A DNA stretch of 30,053 nucleotides from a virus. The notes below the pieces were generated by a model. The model searched no databases, was not told where the DNA came from, and worked only from the letters and a program-made list of their open reading frames with translations. The number at the start of each line of letters is the position of its first letter. Within the stretch, counting starts at the first letter, position 1. Shown here one piece after another: positions 14,667 through 23,194 of this stretch. Where the stretch lies: the IMG/VR virus record IMGVR_UViG_3300032265_000435, positions 1 to 30,053 of that record, one strand, 5' to 3'. The translations under genes and the position numbers were made by a program.

Positions 14667-16915
14667 GCAATTTTCTCAACAAATCTACTCAAAAGCACAC
14701 GATTTGTGACCTTACCCTTTTGCATTTTCATAAAGGCCTTTTTGAAGTCGTTTTTATTTGTACCTTCAACTTCTAAAGTATCCTCTTCAATTGAAAGGTC
14801 TTTGCCTCCGGGAATAATGTAGAAATCGTCATACCCAATATCATTGAGCATAATAAATTTGTTCTTTCTAAAACTTTTCATCTTGTCATCTATGTCGTGA
14901 ATGCTAAGACCATGTCTAGACATCTTTGACCTCACTGCACTTTTGATGGCATAACTACCTGTTAGGAAGAATCCTATAACATTAGAACCTGTTGATTCTT
15001 TTAATAAAGATAATAGACCTTGTGTCAATAGAGTACCGGGTAGTGCTACTGCTTGAGAATTGCGTCGCGTATCTCGTATAACAAGATTTCTATCAGTATT
15101 GTTCCAACGCTGAATATGGTCATATCCTTCAGCCTTTTCGCTTGCATACTTTGTATTACATTCATTAGAATCACCATCGGTTAAGAACACAGTATTTACA
15201 ACATCCAATCGATATTTTTTCTTAAATGTTTCTACAATTTCAACACTTGCAACAATAGCCTCATTCAATGGGGTACCATTTAGATTTTCAAATCTAGAAT
15301 TCCTAAAACAGAATAATTCATTTTCTGTTTCTGACTTTGGTCTATTCCAAGCGCGATGTATATGTAACTTACTTGATAGCAACCAATACTTAGTTGCTTC
15401 TCTAAACTCCGAGCCAGACATTTCACTAGAAAGATACTCACGCAATCTAAATGCCTTACTTCCGTTTAGATCAAGCTCTCCATTCTCACTTGAGAATTTA
15501 TTAAATTCATGACGTCTTATTTGTCTAGGACCCTCACAGTAATTATAGAATCCTGTTCGATCTTTGATACCATGCTCATCTATAAGATTTTCTATATCTG
15601 TATAGTCATCTGTGAATGCATATACTCGGAATGGAACATTTACTTTCCTACAGAATGTAGCAAGTACTAGTGTTTGCTCGATTGTTGCTTCAATATTATC
15701 AGACATAGAACCAGAGTAATCGATAAACATAACTAGTCCATGAGATTTACCATTCGGAACTACTGAGATTCGTTTGAATAGATCATCATTAATTTTATAA
15801 GAATAAATTTTCTTAACATCAAGAGAACCTGTCTTTGACACACTTGCTCTTGCAAATTGTCTAGCATTACGACGCAACTCAAACTCTTTAACTAGATATG
15901 AGATATATTTTTTATTTGTGTCATTGAATTCTTTAAAGAATTTGTTCTTTATATTTTCTACACGCCCACGGATTACATCATCGTATTGAGCATTTGTCGC
16001 TTGACCAGATGAAGGGTCTCTATAATCAAAATTATTGTATTTTGTTTTGATATACTGATAAGGTACAATTATTTTATCCAAATTTGCTTTTGGTAAATTG
16101 CAATAATAGTAAGGCTTAATATCGTCAGAAAGTAATTCTGATTCTTTTTTGCGAAAGTACTCATCGGTTGCTGATATAGGTTCATTGTCTTCATAGCTAC
16201 GACCACTGCCAGACATACGACGATTAGTGCGCTTCTTAGCAAACTCGTCTCCGTCTTCTTCAAATGCATCTTCGTCATAATCAAAGTCCATTTCGTCGAA
16301 GTCATCTCCATCCTCGAGACTATCATGGAATTGATCCATAAGTTGTTGTCTTAGTTCATCCTTTGCTAGATTAAATAATTCTCGGGCAAGGGCTTCAACC
16401 TGCTCCCATTTTTTAAGATTGTCTAGCCGTTTTAAATATGGAGCCTCATTTTTTGAGAATTTAATATTTAGATAAGAACCAACTTTATAGTGTAGATTAA
16501 TACGATCAATAAATGGTAGTGCATCTAATTTGTCTCCCATTTCGGATACACCGAAAAAGTCTTTTACCATAAGGTCATTGTAACCTCGAGTAAAGCATGG
16601 CTTGAGACCTGGGAATTTTTCTTGAACTTTCTTTTCAATGCGTACGTCTTCGATAACATTTAAGAATGTTCTGAACGCTCTGCTTTGTGTGGTTATGATT
16701 GCAGTATGCCAACCTTCGGAAGGTGTGTATAAAGCATGACCTGTCTCATGACCAAGCAATAGATCATAAAGGTCGGGGGACATATCTTTCCAAATAGGAA
16801 GAACCATAACTCGGTTCTTGGGATCGAAGTATGCGGTTTGTGTTTTGCGATGCTCGACAGTAATGTTTTCTGCGGCAAGCAATTTTGCTAGAAGAGATTT
16901 TGACTGCACTAACAT
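14663..16915 (-). CDS. VWA-domain protein with N-terminal HExxH metallopeptidase-like motif (CobT-like partner)
   Basis: 750 residues. The N-terminus carries HETGH (56-60) and, about 30 residues on, NVIEDVRIE (86-94), the pattern of gluzincin-type zinc peptidases with a third ligand Glu. A strongly acidic stretch (about 200-224) like the CobT linker follows. The VWA domain starts near 393: GLVMFIDYSGSMSDN holds the MIDAS DxSxS (399-403), and VFLTDGDSNE near 600 is a later MIDAS strand. Such VWA proteins work with MoxR/CobS ATPases, and that ATPase is the next gene. It may be a metal-dependent assembly or protein-remodelling machine; substrate unknown. AGGAG site precedes the start, and it has its own promoter. 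Confidence 0.8.
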   Translation of the reverse strand: MLVQSKSLLAKLLAAENITVEHRKTQTAYFDPKNRVMVLPIWKDMSPDLYDLLLGHETGHALYTPSEGWHTAIITTQSRAFRTFLNVIEDVRIEKKVQEKFPGLKPCFTRGYNDLMVKDFFGVSEMGDKLDALPFIDRINLHYKVGSYLNIKFSKNEAPYLKRLDNLKKWEQVEALARELFNLAKDELRQQLMDQFHDSLEDGDDFDEMDFDYDEDAFEEDGDEFAKKRTNRRMSGSGRSYEDNEPISATDEYFRKKESELLSDDIKPYYYCNLPKANLDKIIVPYQYIKTKYNNFDYRDPSSGQATNAQYDDVIRGRVENIKNKFFKEFNDTNKKYISYLVKEFELRRNARQFARASVSKTGSLDVKKIYSYKINDDLFKRISVVPNGKSHGLVMFIDYSGSMSDNIEATIEQTLVLATFCRKVNVPFRVYAFTDDYTDIENLIDEHGIKDRTGFYNYCEGPRQIRRHEFNKFSSENGELDLNGSKAFRLREYLSSEMSGSEFREATKYWLLSSKLHIHRAWNRPKSETENELFCFRNSRFENLNGTPLNEAIVASVEIVETFKKKYRLDVVNTVFLTDGDSNECNTKYASEKAEGYDHIQRWNNTDRNLVIRDTRRNSQAVALPGTLLTQGLLSLLKESTGSNVIGFFLTGSYAIKSAVRSKMSRHGLSIHDIDDKMKSFRKNKFIMLNDIGYDDFYIIPGGKDLSIEEDTLEVEGTNKNDFKKAFMKMQKGKVTNRVLLSRFVEKIA

Positions 16916-16939
16916 TGAGACTCCTTTGTACTAGTCTTA

Positions 16940-16968
16940 ATTATAACACCTTTAGTGTAAGAAGTCAA
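16940..16968 (-). promoter_or_regulatory. Consensus-like promoter for the VWA gene
   Basis: TTGACT (16968-16963), 17 bases, TATAAT (16945-16940) on the minus strand: 11 of 12 consensus bases, in the 68-base gap upstream of the VWA gene. The 18 bases AAAGGTGTTATAATTAAG are identical to those at the CobS-like promoter, suggesting common regulation of the two partners. Confidence 0.82.
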
Positions 16969-16983
16969 GCCCTCAGTAAACCA

Positions 16984-17259
16984 TTAACTACGGGTTATCG
17001 CCAGGATGCGGTCAATCTGTTTCTCAATAGCGGGGACTCTATTTGGCCAATGTATGTAATCTTTTTCAGGATTCTTCATCAAGTTAACCAAAAGAGGCAA
17101 AATCAATTTTTCAACAGATGCCAACTTTTGCTTTATGTCTGCATCTGCTCCAGATCTAACTTCTGCAATGACCGGATCCAATACATCATTTTCATGTACC
17201 GCAGTGAATCCAAAATCATTACTTAGGTCCAAATACTCTATAGGTATTTTGGTTGCCAT
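16984..17259 (-). CDS. Hypothetical protein
   Basis: 91 residues, start ATG at 17259 with a GGAAG site one codon after the oxygenase stop. Begins MATKIPIEYLDLSNDFGFTA and continues as a mostly helical protein, with KQKLASVEKLILPLLVNLMK suggesting an amphipathic helix. No catalytic or binding motif and no membrane segment. I do not recognise a family with a known function. It sits between the 2OG oxygenase and the VWA promoter, and is the last gene of the gp47-gp46-oxygenase run. Confidence 0.7.
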   Translation of the reverse strand: MATKIPIEYLDLSNDFGFTAVHENDVLDPVIAEVRSGADADIKQKLASVEKLILPLLVNLMKNPEKDYIHWPNRVPAIEKQIDRILAITRS

Positions 17260-17260
17260 A

Positions 17261-17854
17261 TTACTTCCAGCGTGGGCCTAATATCCAACCAACTAATGCT
17301 TTACGTGTACCCTTGGTGATTGGTAGCACATCATGTAATGTGTAAGATGGGAAGAATGTGATAGAACCTTTTGTCTTCGGAATATCAAAAGGAGTCTGCG
17401 AAGTAATTAATCTAGTATTGCCACCTTCATATTCACTAGGATCGGTTAATTGCATACTGAAACTAAGCTTTCTTGGAAACTGCCCTGCACCTTGGAAATG
17501 ATGATCCACATGGGCATCATAGAAATCCCCTACATTATATACGGAATACTGCAGAGCTTCAATAGTATTAAGTTCAAATCCAAACCATTGTGCATTTGCT
17601 TGTAAAATCACATCTGTTAATTTTCTAAAAATCCAAGCATTTTCTTGAGTTCCATTTAACCAAGCAATATCTGTTTTTCTAATTTCTTCAGCAACTCTAC
17701 CTGGAGAGTTAAAATCTCCACCGACATATGCTTTATCTGTGCCAATCTTTTCACCTGCATCTATAATACCTTGAACCATATCATCATCGAAGATATTTTC
17801 GTAGTAGCAATATGCGTTGACCTGATGCGTTTGTAATTCCCATTTATTTGACAT
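17261..17854 (-). CDS. 2-oxoglutarate/Fe(II) dioxygenase, PKHD/prolyl-hydroxylase type
   Basis: 197 residues from ATG at 17854, which has an AGGA site; the longer in-frame start would overlap gp46. Iron ligands are visible as HVD (H115, D117) in FYDAHVDHHF and H174 in SYTLHDVLP; R184 in KGTRKALVGW is the 2OG carboxylate anchor. Length and the EGGNTRLI segment fit the prolyl 4-hydroxylase-like group common in marine T4-like phages. It could hydroxylate a protein or another substrate; none can be named. Placed directly after gp46, 7 bases from its stop. Confidence 0.88.
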   Translation of the reverse strand: MSNKWELQTHQVNAYCYYENIFDDDMVQGIIDAGEKIGTDKAYVGGDFNSPGRVAEEIRKTDIAWLNGTQENAWIFRKLTDVILQANAQWFGFELNTIEALQYSVYNVGDFYDAHVDHHFQGAGQFPRKLSFSMQLTDPSEYEGGNTRLITSQTPFDIPKTKGSITFFPSYTLHDVLPITKGTRKALVGWILGPRWK

Positions 17855-17861
17855 ATAATTC

Positions 17862-19577
17862 CTATACTGATATTCTTGAAAAATTCTGATGCTTCTCAAA
17901 TTTTATGACACTTCTAAATTTGTCAAAGAGAAGATCTCCTTTGTGACTAATAACAAATACATTAGTCTCATCTCCTAATGTATTTATCAGATTCATCACG
18001 TAGTCTGTGCCGTTAGCATCTAAAGAAGAATCAAAAACCTCATCAAGCAATAGAAGGTTCGTGCTAGCACAATTCTTCATCTTGGCTATTGTTCTCCACG
18101 TAAATACTAGCGCTAAATCTATACGCTGTTTCTCACCCTCACTAAATGATGCATATGAAAATTCGTCTCTATGTCTAGATTTAATTTTCTCATTGAATGT
18201 TTCATCTAATTCAAAATGGCAAAAGAAGTCCATTGCCACAAGATACTTATTTACAAGTTTATTGATGACGGGTAAATATTGGCGAATAATCTTTGTCTTA
18301 ATCCCGGTATCTTTTAATAAAATACTTGCAATATCTAAATAGTGTTTTTCCTCAGAAACTTTGCTCTTCTCATCCGCATAGGCCACAACCTCTTTAGCGA
18401 GAGTTTTGAGTTTAGCTTTTTCTCCATTAATGTCGGTTGTCTCCGTACTAGATGGGGACAAGTCTTCCTGCAACTTTTGGATATAGTTTTGGTTAGCAAT
18501 AATGTTTGAATTGATTCTAATGATGTTGCTTTGATGTTCAGATATCTTCTCTTCGATTGAATCAATTTCTGCAAGTCGTTTTTCAATGTCGATAAGCTGA
18601 TTGTTGAGTTCCTCGATAGCCTTGGTAATCTCTCCAACCTTGAGCGCGTGAGATTGTATTGCATCTTTCTTGACTTCTTCATCAAGATTTTGACTACAAG
18701 TCGGACAAACATCATGGTCGTGATAGAAGTGAATATGCCCCTCTTGCGCAGTAACTCGTTCGGAAAGTTTTCTAAGCAAAGATCCCATTTCTGTTCGTTT
18801 GTTACGTTTTTCCTTCGCATCTGATATCGAGGATTTAAGAGTATTCTCGGCATCTTTTTCTGTAGTGACACTTGCATTAAGTTGTGATATTTCTGCAGAC
18901 GTTTCAAGTATTCGCTTTTGTACATCTTCAACCTTCTTCTGTTTATCATTCTCTAGCGTAGCTATGTAATGCTGTTGCATTTTAACTTTATTCTTACCTA
19001 TTTCAATCTGTGTATCTATACTTGTAATTTGATTTTTAAGTTCTGCATTTTTATCTTTAAGTACAGAATTCATTACAGTAAAGATTTGGATATCCAAAAT
19101 ATCCTCAATAATTTCTCTTCTGTGTCCCAGTGGTAATTGCATAAAGGGAGTAAAGGATGCGCTACCTAAGATAACAATTTGAGTAAAAGATTTATAATTC
19201 AACTTAAGAATATTATCTTCAAGGTATTTTTGATAATCTTTAGATGCAGCATCCTGATTCAATAGGTCATCATTGACATATATCTCAAATATACCTGGTC
19301 TGCTACCCCTCACTATCTTGTAGTCTTTGGGACCGATACTAAATTCAATTTCTACTTGTAAACCTTTACCGTTGATACTATTCATCAACTGAGGTTTATT
19401 AATACTGCGAAAAGGCTTATTAAATAAACAGAAACAAATAGCATCTAGAATAGTACTTTTGCCTGCACCATTCTCACCTACAATTAATGTGGTAGTTGCT
19501 TTATCTAATTTGACTTCTGTAAATTGTGCACCTGTCGATAAAAAGTTTTTCCATCTAACTGCGCGAAATCTTATCAT
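17862..19577 (-). CDS. 46: Recombination endonuclease subunit gp46 (Rad50-like ATPase)
   Basis: 571 residues, T4-like length. Walker A GENGAGKST (34-42), a long coiled-coil middle with the zinc-hook CPTC (291-294), ABC signature FSEGEKQRIDLAL and Walker B NLLLLDEVFDSSLD near the C-terminus. With gp47 it resects DNA ends for recombination-dependent replication, and in T4 also degrades host DNA. Starts in an ATGA overlap with gp47, the order normal for this pair. Other frames over the coiled coil are open but are shadows. Confidence 0.96.
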   Translation of the reverse strand: MIRFRAVRWKNFLSTGAQFTEVKLDKATTTLIVGENGAGKSTILDAICFCLFNKPFRSINKPQLMNSINGKGLQVEIEFSIGPKDYKIVRGSRPGIFEIYVNDDLLNQDAASKDYQKYLEDNILKLNYKSFTQIVILGSASFTPFMQLPLGHRREIIEDILDIQIFTVMNSVLKDKNAELKNQITSIDTQIEIGKNKVKMQQHYIATLENDKQKKVEDVQKRILETSAEISQLNASVTTEKDAENTLKSSISDAKEKRNKRTEMGSLLRKLSERVTAQEGHIHFYHDHDVCPTCSQNLDEEVKKDAIQSHALKVGEITKAIEELNNQLIDIEKRLAEIDSIEEKISEHQSNIIRINSNIIANQNYIQKLQEDLSPSSTETTDINGEKAKLKTLAKEVVAYADEKSKVSEEKHYLDIASILLKDTGIKTKIIRQYLPVINKLVNKYLVAMDFFCHFELDETFNEKIKSRHRDEFSYASFSEGEKQRIDLALVFTWRTIAKMKNCASTNLLLLDEVFDSSLDANGTDYVMNLINTLGDETNVFVISHKGDLLFDKFRSVIKFEKHQNFSRISV

Positions 19578-20638
19578 ACTTCCTCATAGTGTTGTGCCTC
19601 AACATATAGTGTCTTAAGCAAACTCTTTAATCTATCTTTGTCTGCATCTGTTTCAACACTATCAACATAATTAGATAATAATGTCATAGTGTCTTCTAAG
19701 TCAACATTTTCATCTATTGCTTCAGATTCAAACTCAGAAAAGTCCTCAATAATTTTTAATTCAATTGGATTTTGTTTATAGATTGCTTCTATAAATTTAT
19801 CAAACTTAATGAAATCTTTTTTATTAACTACAATTAATTTTATTACTTTAGATTCAAATCTTGTAATGTCAATAGACATAGGATCTTCTTTTTCATCGTC
19901 GTAATAATATTTCTCGAATATTGTATTAGGATTTTTAATAAATTCTAACTTCAATGTCTTAGTATCAAAGATATGAAATCCTCTGTCATCTTCAAAATCA
20001 TTCCAATATAACTGATACGGATTTCCAATATACTGTATATTGCCTCTTCCATGCTTATGATGAAAGTGACCAGAACATACTAGTTTAAAATCTTTAAAGA
20101 CTGCAGGATCTAATCCGCCATGCTCTATTTGAATTTCTTGTCCCTTGAACATTATAAATCCAGAAAGTTCTAAATGTCCAAAGCATACAGTTGCTGCTTT
20201 ACTTTCAATTAGTTTTATAGTATATTCATAATTATCTGAGCATATCCACGGCATCAACAATATGTTCAATCCATCATATTGAACTACTTGAGCTCTATCG
20301 TATGTTCTAATACCAGGATAGTTACCTAACAACAAACTAGGTGAATTTACATCGTTGGTATTTTTATAGAATGTATCATGATTACCAATAATCATATCCA
20401 TGTCTATACCTCTAGATTCTATCTCATTGAAAAAATATTTTCTACAATTACTTAAAGAATTAAAGTTAATATATTTTCTACGATCAAAGCAATCACCCAG
20501 ATGAATGATGCTTGTAATTTCTCTTTTATCTAATTCAGGAAAAAATACTTCATCATAGAACTTTTTAAAGTAATTGTCAAACGGTTGTGAATCCGATCTT
20601 GCTCCGAAGTGTGTATCAGTTACTAACGCTATCTTCAT
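19574..20638 (-). CDS. 47: Recombination endonuclease subunit gp47 (Mre11-like)
   Basis: 354 residues. Metallophosphoesterase with all family motifs: DTHFG (8-12), GDCFD (48-52), GNHD (85-88), FGHLELSG and the C-terminal GHFHHKHG. It is the Mn-dependent nuclease partner of gp46. After the catalytic domain a capping and coiled-coil region binds gp46. Its start lies 23 bases inside the DUF2452 gene end, so it is translationally coupled. A TTGACA-17-TATGAT sequence inside it is treated as coincidental. Confidence 0.96.
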   Translation of the reverse strand: MKIALVTDTHFGARSDSQPFDNYFKKFYDEVFFPELDKREITSIIHLGDCFDRRKYINFNSLSNCRKYFFNEIESRGIDMDMIIGNHDTFYKNTNDVNSPSLLLGNYPGIRTYDRAQVVQYDGLNILLMPWICSDNYEYTIKLIESKAATVCFGHLELSGFIMFKGQEIQIEHGGLDPAVFKDFKLVCSGHFHHKHGRGNIQYIGNPYQLYWNDFEDDRGFHIFDTKTLKLEFIKNPNTIFEKYYYDDEKEDPMSIDITRFESKVIKLIVVNKKDFIKFDKFIEAIYKQNPIELKIIEDFSEFESEAIDENVDLEDTMTLLSNYVDSVETDADKDRLKSLLKTLYVEAQHYEEV

Positions 20639-21098
20639 CTACGTACTCCCAAGTTGAATCTCCCTTTTTAATTGCTGATGCAACAAAAGTTAAATGTTCT
20701 GGGGGTTTACCACCTGTCCAATCTTTCGGACCGATTAACCCCATTTGATTTTTATTATGGATTGAATTTAAATAGATATGGTATTCTTTTCCATGTACAG
20801 GGTTGAATGCAAAAGATGTCCCATGCACTAAGTCTGTAGCATCAAGTCTACTTACTAGTTGCTTTGCCTGTTCTTTAAGAATCTCAACCATCTGCATGAT
20901 TCTATCATATTCTTGTCTAGCATGTTCTTTTGCTACATTCAGTGATAAATCTTTTTGATCTTCAACCTTTACTGGGGCAAAAAATGAAGCACCCACTTCC
21001 ACCGGATATTCGCTACTACTACGATTAATAAACGGCACCAATTGATCGCCAATCATTGCATCTTTACTATTGACACCCTTCATCACATTACTTGACAT
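20616..21098 (-). CDS. DUF2452 protein
   Basis: 160 residues. SSEYPVEVGASFFAPVKVED, then HARQEYDRIMQMVEILKEQA and LVSRLDATDLVHGTSFAFNP, ending with a GLIGPKDWTG and HLTFVASAIKKGDSTWEYVD segment, match DUF2452, a family of unknown function found in bacteria and T4-like marine phages. One central helix of about 30 residues is visible. Located immediately upstream of gp47, which it overlaps by 23 bases, and itself overlapped by the cupin-like gene. No enzymatic motif. Confidence 0.8.
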   Translation of the reverse strand: MSSNVMKGVNSKDAMIGDQLVPFINRSSSEYPVEVGASFFAPVKVEDQKDLSLNVAKEHARQEYDRIMQMVEILKEQAKQLVSRLDATDLVHGTSFAFNPVHGKEYHIYLNSIHNKNQMGLIGPKDWTGGKPPEHLTFVASAIKKGDSTWEYVDEDSVSN

Positions 21099-21546
21099 AG
21101 CGCTCCTTTAAGTATTGCTCATGCTGTATCCATTTATCTTTGACTAGAAATCCCCAGTCTCTTTTTTGTGGACCAGGCATAAACAGGGTCCACGCAGTTA
21201 CGCCTTCTTTTAATTCAATACGATGATAAGAAGTACTACGGCAAAAGCGGAAATGGCCGGGTCCGCGCCACATACGAACCTCATTATATTTTGTGCCATC
21301 AGAATTAAATTCAGGTATCCATTCATAATAGCCGCCTTTAAGTATAAAAGTGCAATACGGCCATGGGTGATCATGTACATCGTCAGGGTCTCCTTTTAGG
21401 AATTTATGTAGGAATATGTTAAAGGGGAATTTTTTTCTATCTTTTAGAAAGAGGTAGTATCTTTCAAGGTATGGTTCATTATCTATACGATCCATAACAA
21501 TACGCTTACGGCCAACACTATCAAGCAAATTTAAAAACCAATTCAT
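21088..21546 (-). CDS. Cupin-like protein
   Basis: 152 residues. NIFLHKFLKGDPDDVHDHPW, then FILKGGYYE and a later GHFRFCRSTSYHRIEL, give an H-x-H plus distal His arrangement typical of a small metal-binding cupin barrel. Similar proteins are widespread as unnamed cupins in bacteria and phages. Reaction unknown; a dioxygenase- or isomerase-like role is possible. Starts in an ATGA overlap with a 38-residue ORF and overlaps DUF2452 by 11 bases. Confidence 0.7.
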   Translation of the reverse strand: MNWFLNLLDSVGRKRIVMDRIDNEPYLERYYLFLKDRKKFPFNIFLHKFLKGDPDDVHDHPWPYCTFILKGGYYEWIPEFNSDGTKYNEVRMWRGPGHFRFCRSTSYHRIELKEGVTAWTLFMPGPQKRDWGFLVKDKWIQHEQYLKERYVK

Positions 21547-21659
21547 ATTATTTCTACAATATAGTATTTAGAAAATGGATACTGTTTATGTAACCATTCT
21601 AGTAATCCTTCCTCGTAAGGAAGTTTTACCGTTTCATCTTTATTAGTTATATACTTCAA
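21543..21659 (-). CDS. Very small ORF (38 aa) with TTG start, coupled to the cupin gene
   Basis: Fills most of the gap between queD and the cupin gene. A TTG at 21659 preceded by AAGG opens a frame reading MKYITNKDETVKLPYEEG and ending KYYIVEII, whose TGA overlaps the cupin ATG as ATGA, the junction type used throughout this window. Mixed charged, aromatic composition looks protein-like rather than random. No family recognised. It may be a real small protein or a coupling leader for the cupin gene. Confidence 0.55.
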   Translation of the reverse strand: MKYITNKDETVKLPYEEGLLEWLHKQYPFSKYYIVEII

Positions 21660-21670
21660 TTATAAAAACC

Positions 21671-22120
21671 TTAGCCTTCGTAAATAGCACTGTTAGCACC
21701 ATGTTCTGCACACTCTACACGAACACAATAACAACGACCATTTGTTTTTTCTTCAATTAATTGATTCGCAAAATTAAACGCATGCTCAGCAAATTTCTCT
21801 GCACCAACACCGTCAAAGATTCTAATCTCTGCTAGATCCAGTGCTTCTAATTCTTGGAATTTAGCTAGATGTGGGTCTGCTTTATCCAATGCTAACTTAT
21901 GATCAAAATTGTCTTCGAGCCATGCTTTGAGTGATTTTAATCCACCAAAGTCTACTGCCCAATTTTTATCATCTAATTTATCACAACCAAATGTAAATGT
22001 AAATGCTAGACTATATCCGTGTAGTAAATGACAATGCGAATGATCTGCATTAGGTTGTCTAAATACGGCACTTAAACCAATGTTATGTCCGTAATGTTTT
22101 GTCGAGAAATATTTAGCCAT
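21671..22120 (-). CDS. queD: 6-carboxy-5,6,7,8-tetrahydropterin synthase QueD (divergent zinc motif)
   Basis: 149 residues, T-fold of the PTPS/QueD family. Converts 7,8-dihydroneopterin triphosphate (FolE product) to 6-carboxytetrahydropterin, second step towards preQ0. Cys30 in HSHCHLLHGYS is the expected catalytic Cys; the family's HGH zinc pair appears as HGY (34-36), so zinc ligands must be arranged with nearby histidines. WAVDFGGLKSLKAWLEDNFD and the C-terminal VECAEHGAN are family-like. HGY forms seem common in one bacterial and phage subfamily, so activity is plausible. A GGAGG site precedes the start. Distinct from the second, more divergent QueD-like gene at 24334-24759. Confidence 0.85.
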   Translation of the reverse strand: MAKYFSTKHYGHNIGLSAVFRQPNADHSHCHLLHGYSLAFTFTFGCDKLDDKNWAVDFGGLKSLKAWLEDNFDHKLALDKADPHLAKFQELEALDLAEIRIFDGVGAEKFAEHAFNFANQLIEEKTNGRCYCVRVECAEHGANSAIYEG

Positions 22121-22159
22121 CTCTTGCCTCCAATGAGTAAGTTTGACGACATGCAGAAT

Positions 22160-23194
22160 TTATATAGCGGGTTGAATGACGTTTAAAGACCGCTGCTTTA
22201 ATCTATGATAATATTTAGAGTTATACCAATCGTATAGACTTTCGATAATATCATTTAATTTTCTTTGAGGTTTCCATCCTGTATCTGCTAATAACTTTTC
22301 TGCACTAGCAATCAATGTTGCAGGATCACCTTCTCTTCGTACATCTATATGACATACTATTCTATTGTTTATTGCTTCGTTATCAATTAAAAAATCTTCA
22401 ACTGCAGTAAACACTTCGAGATTGGAATGTCCTTTTAATGTTCCTATATTATATATCCCTTCGATATCTTTGTCAATAGCCAATACATGTGCATCGGCTA
22501 TATCTGATACATGAATATAATCTCTAACACAAGTACCATCTCGTGTAGGAAAGTCTGCGCCATTAATTGTAAAATCTTTACCGTCTAAAGCAGCCTCAAA
22601 TAGTCTAGCAAATATATGTGTGGCATCAGGTTCCTGTCCATGTTCCCCGCCTTCGACTGCACCACATGCATTAAAATATCTATAGGAAACATACTTTAAA
22701 CCATATGCAATTTTAAATCTCTCTAGCATCATCTCTGTAATTAGCTTAGATTCGCCATATGCAGATATTGGTTTAGTTTCAGAACCTTCAGTCAGTATCA
22801 TACCTATTGGTTCGCCATAAACCGAAGCACTGCTACTAAAAATAAACTTAACATTCGGTGCCCAACGGCGAATATAATCTAAATATTTTAATGTCTTTGC
22901 TACATTATTATCGAAGTAGTCTGAAGGTTTTTCTACACTTGGACCAACTAAACTCGTACCTGCACAATGTATAACTGCAACAGGATTACGCTCAAGATGT
23001 TCTAATGAGAATGGATTAGTAAAACATTCATTCTCAAATTGATCTACATAATGTTCCATATGCTTATGTAGTTTTCTTCTGTCAACTCCTATTACTCTAT
23101 ATCCATTTTCCTTCAGTGCAATACATGTAGCGCCACCGATGTAACCTGCAGCACCTGTTACTATAACAGTTTTAGTATTTTGATTCTGGTACAT
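22160..23194 (-). CDS. galE: UDP-glucose 4-epimerase
   Basis: 344 residues from ATG at 23194; the upstream in-frame start would lie deep within the preceding gene. Extended SDR with NAD loop GAAGYIG (14-20), SSSASVYGE and YGESK holding the catalytic Ser/Tyr/Lys, plus RYFNACGA and RDYIHVSDIADAH typical of GalE. Interconverts UDP-glucose and UDP-galactose. Of the sugar genes, this one is not in the GDP-fucose island but between two glycosyltransferase/deazaguanine genes and queD, suggesting it supplies a donor for the nearby transferases. It overlaps the upstream transferase gene by 23 bases and carries an internal promoter-like site. Confidence 0.92.
   Translation of the reverse strand: MYQNQNTKTVIVTGAAGYIGGATCIALKENGYRVIGVDRRKLHKHMEHYVDQFENECFTNPFSLEHLERNPVAVIHCAGTSLVGPSVEKPSDYFDNNVAKTLKYLDYIRRWAPNVKFIFSSSASVYGEPIGMILTEGSETKPISAYGESKLITEMMLERFKIAYGLKYVSYRYFNACGAVEGGEHGQEPDATHIFARLFEAALDGKDFTINGADFPTRDGTCVRDYIHVSDIADAHVLAIDKDIEGIYNIGTLKGHSNLEVFTAVEDFLIDNEAINNRIVCHIDVRREGDPATLIASAEKLLADTGWKPQRKLNDIIESLYDWYNSKYYHRLKQRSLNVIQPAI
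22448..22476 (-). promoter_or_regulatory. Perfect sigma70-type promoter inside galE, upstream of queD
   Basis: TTGACA (22476-22471), 17 bases, TATAAT (22453-22448) on the minus strand. RNA would start near 22441, about 320 bases before queD. The bases encode IDKDIEGIYNIG; the GIYNIG part is conserved in GalE proteins, so the -10 may be partly fixed by coding. Confidence 0.45.

Noticed and set aside
13448-14822. Several plus-strand ORFs over the CobS-like and VWA genes
   Set aside because: All are antisense to confident genes and lack ribosome sites or recognisable motifs; no plus-strand gene is supported anywhere in the window.
13423-16915. Cobalamin biosynthesis (cobaltochelatase CobS/CobT) as a literal function
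   Set aside because: No other cobalamin gene is nearby, the VWA partner has an N-terminal peptidase-like motif not expected in CobT, and the ATPase has an SSB-like tail; the name is used only for similarity.
18335-18949. 204-residue minus-strand ORF inside gp46
   Set aside because: Shifted frame over the gp46 coiled coil; rich in Arg/Lys with no motif, while gp46 has all its family motifs.
20553-20581. TTGACA-17-TATGAT on the minus strand inside gp47
   Set aside because: One mismatch in the -10, located at the very start of gp47 where no separate gene would profit; kept out of the promoter list although not excluded.
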